From Bacteroidales bacterium (GTDB taxonomy: Bacteria > Bacteroidota > Bacteroidia > Bacteroidales > JAOZTL01), in the NCBI GenBank assembly GCA_029942205.1, contig JAOZTL010000242.1, forward strand, positions 1 through 5,519: a stretch of 5,519 nucleotides of DNA, given 5' to 3'. A program made the position numbers and the translations under genes. The notes beneath the pieces are model-generated. The model saw nothing but the letters and a program-made list of their open reading frames with translations. It had not been told where the DNA came from and did not search any database. The number at the start of each line of letters is the position of its first letter. Within the stretch, counting starts at the first letter, position 1. Shown one piece after another: positions 1-5,404 of this stretch.

Positions 1-27
1 ATTGAATTTTAGGCACTTTTCAAAAAC

Positions 28-49
28 CAACAAAAAAAGACTTAGTCAG
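28..49 (-). terminator. Possible weak terminator after the small membrane protein gene
   Basis: Read on the minus strand, a short dyad (GAC, loop TAA, GTC) is followed by seven T. It lies about 55 bases past the stop of the small membrane protein gene. The stem is only three base pairs, so this is a weak intrinsic terminator at best. The arrangement, a GAC/GTC stem followed by a T run, matches the palindromic ends of the intergenic repeats at 478-629 and 2821-2986, so it may instead be a degraded relative of those. Confidence 0.25.
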
Positions 50-104
50 AAAATTTTTTTTCTTTGTACTTTTAACCTACGACTTTCTATTTTTTACTCT
101 TTTT

Positions 105-446
105 TCAATACCGTTTTCCGTATGCTGCTTGCAAAAAATGGCTAATTTCTACTTCTAATGCTTTTAGATGCTTGTGAGTAAATGCAAAATAGACAATAAT
201 AGGCAAAACAACGCCTAAGAGAAATAAAAGTACTGTAAATACAATCCGCTGACTTAAATAAGGAAAATTACCTACGATAAGTATTTTTCCATCAGAAATT
301 GTCATGTTTGCACCTATAAATAATGATTTTTTGATAACTAATGAATTTCTTGAATCTATTTTGAACGAATAATTAGGAAAATGGCTTTCTAATTTATTTT
401 TCGCTTCATGAAGATTTATCTGCTTTTGTTTAGTTTTTATTTTCAC
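105..446 (-). CDS. Small single-span membrane protein, function unknown
   Basis: This 113-residue protein is not recognised. Residues 1-40 are lysine-rich and hydrophilic. Residues about 68-90 form one strongly hydrophobic helix (FTVLLFLLGVVLPIIVYFAF), followed by a short tail from H91 that would be helical and amphipathic. No signal peptidase site is seen, so it is probably an inner-membrane protein with a cytoplasmic N-terminus. The start is GTG. No ATG, GTG or TTG occurs in frame between it and the upstream stop at 513-515, although ATG exists out of frame two bases earlier and meets TGA at once. The leader has the palindrome AAGATCTT ending 13 bases before the start, exactly as in the exonuclease III gene at the other end of the window. 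The gene lies 180 bases downstream of the GT2 gene on the same strand and is probably transcribed separately. That it is coding rests on length and the clean membrane segment. Confidence 0.6.
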   Translation of the reverse strand: MKIKTKQKQINLHEAKNKLESHFPNYSFKIDSRNSLVIKKSLFIGANMTISDGKILIVGNFPYLSQRIVFTVLLFLLGVVLPIIVYFAFTHKHLKALEVEISHFLQAAYGKRY

Positions 447-460
447 ATTTTTATTTTTTA

Positions 461-473
461 AGATCTTCGATCT
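461..473. repeat. Perfect triloop palindrome upstream of the small membrane protein
   Basis: AGATC-TTC-GATCT gives a five-base-pair stem with a three-base loop. On the minus strand, towards the small gene, the loop reads GAA. It stands six bases from a second palindrome of the same design (AGAC-TTC-GTCT, 480-490). The leader of the small gene could therefore form two consecutive GAA-triloop hairpins just before its start codon. Operator, RNA hairpin and relic of a repeat element are all possible. Confidence 0.5.
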
Positions 474-477
474 ATTT

Positions 478-629
478 TCAGACTTCGTCTTTTTTGATAT
501 TTTTTTGACAAATTATTGATGCAAATTAGTAAATTATGCCTAGATATATGTAATTATATCAATATATATATAGTAAATTATTAAAATACAACTATACGGA
601 TGAGCAACATCAAAAAGGACGAAGATCTA
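478..629. repeat. Intergenic repeat element, left copy
   Basis: This is a diverged copy of the element at 2821-2986 in the same orientation. Both begin TCAGACTTCGTCT. Positions 501-561 align with 2858-2918 without gaps at 42 of 61 bases, and 16 of the 19 differences are transitions. A second block (575-587 against 2931-2942, one gap) and the right end (GACGAAG at 618-624 against 2975-2981) keep order and near-equal spacing. The left copy lacks about 14 bases near its left end. Its own ends form an imperfect inverted repeat with T runs pointing inwards. The last three bases of the right end are the TAG stop of the GT2 gene. The element fills most of the gap between the GT2 gene and the small membrane protein gene. 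Confidence 0.65.
607..629 (-). terminator. Possible terminator of the glycosyltransferase operon
   Basis: On the minus strand the GT2 stop codon runs directly into GATCTTCGTCC followed by five T. A GAC/GTC stem with one bulged T and a TTC loop is possible. It is weak, but it is in the right place for termination of the GT4-GT2 transcript. It is also the right end of the left repeat copy. Confidence 0.25.
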
Positions 630-1427
630 CAAATATTTGTTTTTTAGATAAAAAAATGAGAGTTTGAAAACCATTAAAAAATGATTAAACAAGGTGCGCA
701 ACCATCCGTAGTGGCGTTTCATGATTGTAAATCGCTCTTTCAAGCTTGGCAATAAATATTGGCTTGTTGTGCCGCCATCCATGAATTTTGCCAAAATCAG
801 ATTGGTGTTTTTTATTGTTTTTGCTCTTTTTAATGCTTTCACCGCCCAATCAAAATCTGCCGAATATTTATATTCTAGTACATAAGGCTGTACTATTTCT
901 TTTTTCACAATCATGGCTTGGTGGCTCACTTTCATTCCTTTAGAAAAGCTCATCCAGTTTAATTTTTGAGGAGCTTTGTGGCGGCGCATGCCTATTAGTT
1001 CTTCATTTTCGTCGATCAATAAGGTTTCGCCATAATAAAAATCAGCAAAAGAAGTTTCCTTCGACAAAATTTGGTTTAAACTTGTCAGTGAATAAATCAA
1101 ATCACCAGAATTAATGAACCAAACATAATCGCCTGTTGCAAGCTTTAAACCCTTGTTCATGGCATCATACAGCCCATTGTCAAATTCACTCACCCAATAA
1201 TCGATATAATCTGTGTATTTTTTGATAATTTCTATTGTTTCATCTTCTGAATCTCCGTCTATAATGATGTACTCAATATTTACATACGATTGATTAATAA
1301 TGGATTGTATCGTTTTCTCTATCCATTTTTCACTATTGTAAACCACCGTAATAATACTTACAACTGGCTTATTTTCTATGTATTGTCTGCTTAGTTTTGG
1401 TTTTAACCGAATGCCTCCTTCTTGCAT
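627..1427 (-). CDS. Family 2 glycosyltransferase, WcaE-like
   Basis: This protein of 266 residues has a GT-A nucleotide-sugar fold near its N-terminus (VSIITVVYNS, residues 23-32), IIIDGDSED at 54-62, and DNGLYDAMNKG at 83-93. NSGD at 106-109 occupies the metal-binding DxD position. Further on are SHQAM at 168-172, an SADFDW segment at 189-194 that may carry the catalytic base, and GGTTS at 218-222. The order and wording of these motifs match, from memory, the colanic-acid WcaE group of GT2 enzymes. It should transfer one sugar from a nucleotide donor to a lipid-linked polysaccharide intermediate at the cytoplasmic face of the membrane; the sugar cannot be told. A hydrophobic, basic C-terminus (about 246-266) may bind membrane. 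It starts two bases after the GT4 stop, so the two are almost certainly co-transcribed and translationally coupled. No other start exists before the first motif. An SD-like AAGGAGG lies just inside the gene (1414-1420), too late to serve this start. Confidence 0.92.
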   Translation of the reverse strand: MQEGGIRLKPKLSRQYIENKPVVSIITVVYNSEKWIEKTIQSIINQSYVNIEYIIIDGDSEDETIEIIKKYTDYIDYWVSEFDNGLYDAMNKGLKLATGDYVWFINSGDLIYSLTSLNQILSKETSFADFYYGETLLIDENEELIGMRRHKAPQKLNWMSFSKGMKVSHQAMIVKKEIVQPYVLEYKYSADFDWAVKALKRAKTIKNTNLILAKFMDGGTTSQYLLPSLKERFTIMKRHYGWLRTLFNHFLMVFKLSFFYLKNKYL

Positions 1428-1429
1428 AA

Positions 1430-2695
1430 TTAGCTCTTGTTTAATGATTTGTATAGATCCGAATACCGCTTTGCCACTTTTTGTTCCGAAAAATTATCTT
1501 CTACTTTTTTTCGTGCATTCTCTCTAAATGATAAATAATCGGCAGCATCCAGTACGTGTAAAATTCCGTTTGCTAAATCTTCACTCGACTTATAATCAGC
1601 TAAATAACCGTTATTTTTATGATCGATCATTTCGGGAATTCCACCAGTGTTGAATGCAACTACGGGCGTTCCACATGCCAGCGATTCCATCACCGTATTG
1701 GGCAAATTATCTTCTAGCGATGGGAGAATGAACAAATCCGAAAGGGCATAAATTTCGGCAATTTGTTGCACATTATCCAAATATCCAAGGGTATGCACAG
1801 GCAGCGAAATCTCTTGAAGTGTTTCTTTAGATGACTTCCCGAAAACGATTAACTCATAGTCGTTTACCGATTCCTTATGTTTGGTTGAAAGCAGTTGAAT
1901 GGCTTCAATAAAATATCGAATCCCTTTTCGCTTATCCGAAACATTGGCTGCTGCAAAAAGAATTAACTTTTTATTGATGTGCAATCCATACTTTTCTCGA
2001 AGAACGGCTTGTTTTTGTGGTTTAAACAAGTCGGTATTTATTGGATTTGGAATCGAAACAATGTTGAATGGAGACAATAAGTTACTTTCTTTGGCTTTCC
2101 TGCCTAGCCATTGACTACATGTAACGATGGTGATATTCTTATTTTTGTATGCTTTTTGTTTGCGTTGGAATACTTTAGTTGATAAATCTGGTTTTTTTGG
2201 GTTTTTCAGGAAATGGCAATTGGCACATTCTGTTTTATAATTTTCACATGCACCTGCATAATGACAGCCGCCTGTGAATGCCCACATGTCATGTAATGTC
2301 CAAACGATGGGTTTGTTTAATTGTGTTAATTCAAGCACATTTTCAACAGAAAGATAGCCTTGATTAAACCAATGTAAATGAAGTATTTCTGATGCTTGAA
2401 TGAAAGTGTTACTTGAAATATTTTCACCACCTTTGCCTATTGAAAAAGCAAAACGGACTTCCTTTGATTTTTCGTATGGAAGAAACAATAAACGTTCAAG
2501 AATGAAGTGGTATAGATTTGTCCATTTTTTCCAGCGTGTGTCGCTTGTCGAGATGATTTTGGTGTCATCGCTATGTTTTTCTTGCACCAGCATTTTCACC
2601 AAAACGCCTGATTTTGAGAGTGCTTGCAGCAAACGATTGGCTGCAACAGCAGCTCCGCCTTGTGTGTCGCTTTTATTGATGAGTAAAATGTTCAT
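1430..2695 (-). CDS. Family 4 glycosyltransferase, WcaC-like
   Basis: This 421-residue enzyme has the GT-B layout. The N-terminal acceptor domain begins MNILLINKSDTQGGAAVAAN, where the GGAA glycine loop is typical. HLHW at 106-109 and VWTLHDMWAFTGGC at 131-144 follow. The donor domain starts near 240 and holds NVSDKRKG (251-258). The donor-binding segment is EDNLPNTVMESLACGTPVVA (328-347); E337 is the second glutamate of the EX7E motif and D329 takes the place of the first, a common variant. Four cysteines (C144, C150, C157, C160; spacing 5-6-2) lie in the acceptor domain. As I recall, WcaC of colanic acid synthesis carries the same spacing, and they may bind zinc. The start is ATG with an A/T-rich leader and no SD. 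It is the first gene of a two-gene operon with the GT2 enzyme and is transcribed away from the exonuclease gene. The role is probably an early or middle sugar addition in an exopolysaccharide or capsule; the sugar is unknown. Confidence 0.93.
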   Translation of the reverse strand: MNILLINKSDTQGGAAVAANRLLQALSKSGVLVKMLVQEKHSDDTKIISTSDTRWKKWTNLYHFILERLLFLPYEKSKEVRFAFSIGKGGENISSNTFIQASEILHLHWFNQGYLSVENVLELTQLNKPIVWTLHDMWAFTGGCHYAGACENYKTECANCHFLKNPKKPDLSTKVFQRKQKAYKNKNITIVTCSQWLGRKAKESNLLSPFNIVSIPNPINTDLFKPQKQAVLREKYGLHINKKLILFAAANVSDKRKGIRYFIEAIQLLSTKHKESVNDYELIVFGKSSKETLQEISLPVHTLGYLDNVQQIAEIYALSDLFILPSLEDNLPNTVMESLACGTPVVAFNTGGIPEMIDHKNNGYLADYKSSEDLANGILHVLDAADYLSFRENARKKVEDNFSEQKVAKRYSDLYKSLNKS

Positions 2696-3010
2696 TTTAA
2701 TTGATACTTACATCACGAGTAAAAAAATAATCTTTTGTTAGGTGGTAAAAGTAATACAAAAAAGCTTTTCAACAAGAAAGTTTGTTGCATTAAATAAAAA
2801 ACTGTAATTTTAGAAGATATTCAGACTTCGTCTGTTTTAAATATTTATTTATGGACATTTTTTGATAAATGGTCAATATGAATCAGTCAGTTATGTTTAA
2901 ATACGTGCAATAATGTCATGTAGTATGATGAAATATTAAAATCTAATCATATAAATATACAAAATAATAAAACAGACGAAGTCTGATAACGATAAAAAAA
3001 TAAATTAGCG
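2696..3010. promoter_or_regulatory. Divergent intergenic region, no gene seen
   Basis: These 315 bases separate the start codons of the GT4 gene (minus) and the DEDDh exonuclease gene (plus), so promoters for both must lie here. I see no good match to the Bacteroidota TTTG / TAnnTTTG promoter pair at correct spacing in either direction. The nearest is TATGTTTA at 2892-2899 with TTTG at 2861-2864, but the 27-base spacer is too long. More than half of the region is the repeat element at 2821-2986. No open reading frame in it looks coding. Confidence 0.5.
2821..2986. repeat. Intergenic repeat element, right copy, with 19-base terminal inverted repeats
   Basis: The element starts with TCAGACTTCGTCTGTTTTA (2821-2839) and ends with its exact reverse complement (2968-2986), so the terminal inverted repeats are 19 of 19 bases. 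Each arm contains a perfect palindrome, CAGAC-TTC-GTCTG, able to form a five-base-pair hairpin with a three-base loop. The T runs point inwards. The interior is very AT-rich and non-coding. It aligns colinearly with the copy at 478-629. No clear target-site duplication is visible: TA follows the right end directly but stands one base off the left end. The shape is MITE-like, but because the element sits between divergent genes it may also supply their leaders: its right arm ends 24 bases before the exonuclease ATG. Confidence 0.7.
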
Positions 3011-3532
3011 ATGAGTTACATAGTTGTGGATGTTGAAAGTGATAATGGAAGCCCTGCAAATGGCAGCATGGTGTGCTTTGGAGCGGTTTTGGTTAAGGAT
3101 TTAGAGCAGACTTTTTATGGACAAACAAAACCAATAACCGATAATTGGAATAGTAACGCATTGGCAATAAGCGGTTTTTCGAGAAAGGAACACGAGCAAT
3201 TTGATTCGCCCGAAATGGTTATGAAAAATTTTGCAACATGGATTGAAAAAGTAAGTGATGGAAAGCCAACGTTTATTAGTGATAACCCTGCTTTTGATTG
3301 GCAATGGATTAACTACTATTTTCTGAAATATTTAGGGCACAATCCGTTTGGTTTTTCTGCACGGCGAATTGGTGATTTATACTGTGGAATGAAAAATGAT
3401 GCATCCAAAAATCGAGAATGGAAAAAGAAATACCGAAAAACAAAACATACGCATGACCCTGTTGATGATGCAAAAGGAAATGCTGAAGCATTATTAGCCA
3501 TGCAAAAAATGGGCTTAATGATTAATTTTTAA
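3011..3532 (+). CDS. DEDDh 3'-5' exonuclease, RNase T/DexA-like
   Basis: This 173-residue protein is a complete single-domain DnaQ-fold exonuclease. The five metal and catalytic residues of the DEDDh class are visible: D7 and E9 in VVDVES, D96 in NPAFDWQW (with D91 as the less likely choice), and H148 and D153 in HTHDPVDDAKGNAEALL. The HDxxxDA signature and short length resemble the Rv2179c-like 3' exoribonucleases and the phage T4 DexA exonuclease rather than the DNA polymerase III epsilon subunit. It should remove nucleotides from 3' ends; whether RNA or single-stranded DNA is preferred cannot be read from sequence. The ATG follows an A-rich leader without SD, and a GAA-triloop hairpin (2973-2985) lies just upstream. 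It is divergent from the glycosyltransferase operon and 41 bases upstream of the lipoprotein gene, with which it may share a transcript. Confidence 0.88.
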   Translation: MSYIVVDVESDNGSPANGSMVCFGAVLVKDLEQTFYGQTKPITDNWNSNALAISGFSRKEHEQFDSPEMVMKNFATWIEKVSDGKPTFISDNPAFDWQWINYYFLKYLGHNPFGFSARRIGDLYCGMKNDASKNREWKKKYRKTKHTHDPVDDAKGNAEALLAMQKMGLMINF

Positions 3533-3573
3533 GTCATGTTAAATAAATTAAAAACTTTAAAAACTAAAAAAAT

Positions 3574-4077
3574 ATGAAAAGAATTGTTACTTATTTTTTC
3601 GCTGTTTCATTATTATTATTCACCTATTCTTGCAGTAATTCAGAAACTGATACTACTGATTATGACGGAAAAGACAGTCTTACAGAGGTAGAGAAATTGG
3701 ATGTAGAAAAGTATTATTTAGGTCTTTATGATGGAAAAGACGTTTTAGAATCGGATAATAACATTTTTCATCGGGGCGATAAAGTTTATTTTTCGCTTGA
3801 AAATGTTACTGGCTTACAAAAAGGTGCAGATGATTTATATTACATCGATTTGAGTTTGGAAGTAAAAAATGAATTGGGAGAACTAGTTGCCTCACACTCT
3901 GATGTATACGGAGACAAAGGACATCGAGATTTTGAACAAGGCGTGGTGAAACAGCCATTTGTATTTTTTGCAACGGATGCTGAAATGCCTATTGGTAGTT
4001 ATATTTTTACGCTCGAGATTCACGATAAAGTGGTGAAAGACAGCATTATTTTAAACAAAGAATTTATTTTGGAATAG
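3574..4077 (+). CDS. Small lipoprotein, function unknown
   Basis: The 167-residue product begins with a lipoprotein signal: MKR, then a hydrophobic core (about residues 4-18), then YSC with the lipidated cysteine at C20. The lipobox (TYSC) is loose, as is common in Bacteroidota. The residues just after the cysteine (SNSETDTTDYDGKD) are acidic, which in this phylum can act as a surface-export signal, so the protein may be anchored in the outer membrane and face outwards. The rest alternates polar and hydrophobic residues (for example DKVYFSLENVTGL and YYIDLSLEVKNELGELV), suggesting one beta-sandwich domain of roughly 120 residues, but no family is recognised. The start follows an A-rich leader with no SD. 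The 3' end overlaps the convergent helical-repeat gene by 14 bases. It is in the same direction as the exonuclease gene, so co-transcription is possible without implying related function. Confidence 0.85.
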   Translation: MKRIVTYFFAVSLLLFTYSCSNSETDTTDYDGKDSLTEVEKLDVEKYYLGLYDGKDVLESDNNIFHRGDKVYFSLENVTGLQKGADDLYYIDLSLEVKNELGELVASHSDVYGDKGHRDFEQGVVKQPFVFFATDAEMPIGSYIFTLEIHDKVVKDSIILNKEFILE

Positions 4078-4597
4078 CCGTTTCTTTGTGCAATATTCGC
4101 AATATTTTGTTTCCTCTACTCAAAATTGCTGGTTGTTGTGCTTCTTCGAGTAAATTTTCAAGAATATGGATTAATTCATTTTTTAGAATTGGCTCTTTGT
4201 TTGATAATTGATACAAAATATCCATCGAATATACTTGAACAGCAATGCTTTGCCCTGATTCAACAAAATCGAAGGCTGTGTTTAGTAATATCGAAAATAC
4301 TTTTTCGCTATAATCGGGAGGATACAAAGTAAATATTTTCGCCAAACTGCGCCTACTGCCTACTTGTTGTAAATTTGGCCATTTTTCGGCTAAATTTTCA
4401 ATAAATGGTTGTAATAATAACGGATCTTCTTGACAACAAAGTGCGAGCACACGACCAGCATTAGCTGAAATTCGGACTTTATCGCTCAACAGAATAACAA
4501 CAAAATCGCTGATAAATTCTGGCTTTTCAAGCAACATTTGTGCGGTCATGTCTGCTACTTTTCGAGTGCTATCGTTTAGTAAATCATTGAAATCCAT
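4064..4597 (-). CDS. HEAT-like helical-repeat protein, function unknown
   Basis: The protein has 177 residues from the start chosen here. It is entirely helical in character, with amphipathic helices in pairs about 35-40 residues apart: around VRISANAGRVLALCC (41-55), SRRSLAKIFTLYP (81-93), SIAVQVYSMDILYQLS (117-132) and AILSRGNKILRIL (157-169). This resembles HEAT or ARM repeats, which usually serve as protein-binding scaffolds; no enzyme motif is seen. An ATG at 4630 would add 11 residues (MPCGSRNRCIS), but these lie inside the end of exonuclease III in another frame and look like a by-product of it. The ATG at 4597, beginning MDFNDLL, is two bases past the exonuclease III stop, the same tight spacing as the glycosyltransferase pair, so coupled translation is likely. 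Its last codons overlap the end of the lipoprotein gene on the opposite strand. The tight pairing with a DNA repair enzyme is suggestive, but no role can be assigned. Confidence 0.82.
   Translation of the reverse strand: MDFNDLLNDSTRKVADMTAQMLLEKPEFISDFVVILLSDKVRISANAGRVLALCCQEDPLLLQPFIENLAEKWPNLQQVGSRRSLAKIFTLYPPDYSEKVFSILLNTAFDFVESGQSIAVQVYSMDILYQLSNKEPILKNELIHILENLLEEAQQPAILSRGNKILRILHKETAIPK
4092..4112 (+). terminator. Possible terminator of the exonuclease-lipoprotein transcript
   Basis: AATATT (4092-4097), a CGC loop and AATATT (4101-4106) form a six-base-pair A/T stem followed by TTGTTT, 15 bases past the lipoprotein stop. It lies inside the convergent helical-repeat gene. A second dyad, ACAAAGAA (4055-4062) with TTCTTTGT (4082-4089), spans the overlapping stop codons. 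Both are weak; no stronger terminator is visible between the convergent genes. Confidence 0.3.
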
Positions 4598-4599
4598 AC

Positions 4600-5364
4600 T
4601 TATACATCTATTTCGACTACCACAGGGCAATGATCCGAATGTACGGCTTCGGACAAAATCGAAACGGCTTGTATTTTTTCATCCAGATTATCTGTAACCA
4701 TGTGATAATCAATGCGCCATCCTTTGTTTCGTTGTCGGGCAGTAGCTCGGTAGCTCCACCAACTGTATTGATGTTTGGCTGGGTTTAATTTCCGAAAACT
4801 ATCCACGTAGCCGTCATCTACAAATTCCTGAAACCATTCACGCTCTTCGGGTAAGAAGCCCGATGTTTTTTGTTGCTTTTCTGGATTATGAATGTCTATC
4901 CATAAACGACAAATGTTATAATCTCCTGACAAAATTAGTTGCGGGCGAGTTTGACGTAATTCGTTTACATAATTATGAAAATCACTGAGCCATTGCATTT
5001 TGAATGCTTGTCGCTCTGTTCCACTCGATCCAGATGGATGATAAGCACTTACAACCGAAATTTCACCAAAATCGGCACGCAAAAAACGCCCTTCGTTGTC
5101 ATATTTTTCTATTCCCATGCCGTACTCCACGTGGTCTGGCTTTGTTTTGCTTAAAATTCCTACGCCGCTGTATCCTTTTTTTTGTGCCGAAAACCAATAA
5201 CAATGATAGCCTAATTTTTCAAAGCCTGTTTGATCTATTTGTTCTTCTTGCGCTTTGGTTTCTTGGATACAAAGCACATCGGGAGCTTCGTGTGCGAGCC
5301 AACCAAGAAAATCTTTTTTGAGTGCCGCTCGTATGCCGTTCACGTTGTAGGATATTATTTTCAT
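4600..5364 (-). CDS. xth: Exodeoxyribonuclease III (AP endonuclease, ExoIII family)
   Basis: This 254-residue protein is a full-length member of the exonuclease III / ExoA group of the endonuclease-exonuclease-phosphatase superfamily. The expected catalytic residues are all present: N7 in ISYNVNG, E35 in LCIQETKAQ, Y108 in AYHP, D148 and N150 in SGDYN, D219 in GWRIDY, and D244 with H245 in SDHCPVV. It cuts the backbone 5' to abasic sites, and removes nucleotides and blocking groups from 3' ends in duplex DNA, acting in base excision repair in the cytoplasm. The ATG is followed directly by the conserved KIISYNVNGIRAA start. Its leader carries the palindrome AAGATCTT ending 13 bases before the ATG and is strikingly similar to that of the small membrane protein gene at 105-446. 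The helical-repeat gene begins two bases after its stop. Confidence 0.96.
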   Translation of the reverse strand: MKIISYNVNGIRAALKKDFLGWLAHEAPDVLCIQETKAQEEQIDQTGFEKLGYHCYWFSAQKKGYSGVGILSKTKPDHVEYGMGIEKYDNEGRFLRADFGEISVVSAYHPSGSSGTERQAFKMQWLSDFHNYVNELRQTRPQLILSGDYNICRLWIDIHNPEKQQKTSGFLPEEREWFQEFVDDGYVDSFRKLNPAKHQYSWWSYRATARQRNKGWRIDYHMVTDNLDEKIQAVSILSEAVHSDHCPVVVEIDV

Positions 5365-5404
5365 TATTTTGTGTTTTAAGATCTTTGCTTGTTTGATATT
5401 GTTT
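5365..5404 (-). repeat. Leader of exonuclease III, partial copy of the intergenic repeat
   Basis: On the minus strand the 33 bases from the AAGATCTT palindrome (5378-5385) into codon 4 of exonuclease III match the same stretch before the small membrane protein gene (435-467) at 27 of 33 positions, with identical spacing to the start codon. Farther upstream, 5388-5404 matches 489-505 at 15 of 17 positions. The two loci differ by about 19 bases, present at the left locus and absent here, which contain the CAGAC-TTC-GTC palindrome. I read this as a third, shortened member of the repeat family or a shared 5' leader. Confidence 0.4.

Noticed and set aside
2400..2741. Plus-strand 113-codon open frame opposite the start of the GT4 gene
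   Set aside because: It is antisense to a clearly conserved coding region, has no recognisable domain, and its composition is what a reverse-strand reading of that gene would give.
2861..2899. Bacteroidota-type promoter for the exonuclease gene
   Set aside because: TTTG and a TAnnTTTA match are present, but the 27-base spacer is too long and the last base of the -7 element is wrong.
478..2986. CRISPR array made of the palindromic repeats
   Set aside because: The copies are few, unevenly spaced, and separated by genes; no regular repeat-spacer pattern exists.
2816..2990. TA target-site duplication around the right repeat copy
   Set aside because: TA adjoins the right end but is one base away on the left, and the left copy shows no such pattern; two bases in AT-rich DNA carry little weight.
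3101..3501. Several minus-strand open frames opposite the DEDDh exonuclease
   Set aside because: They overlap one another and the conserved catalytic codons of the plus-strand gene; they are shadows.
4598..4630. Upstream ATG extending the helical-repeat protein by 11 residues
   Set aside because: The added stretch lies wholly within the end of the exonuclease III gene in another frame, and the internal ATG gives a clean two-base gap and a sensible helical N-terminus.
5004..5321. Plus-strand 105-codon open frame opposite exonuclease III
   Set aside because: It lies entirely within the conserved exonuclease III gene on the other strand and shows no protein-like features beyond hydrophobic runs.
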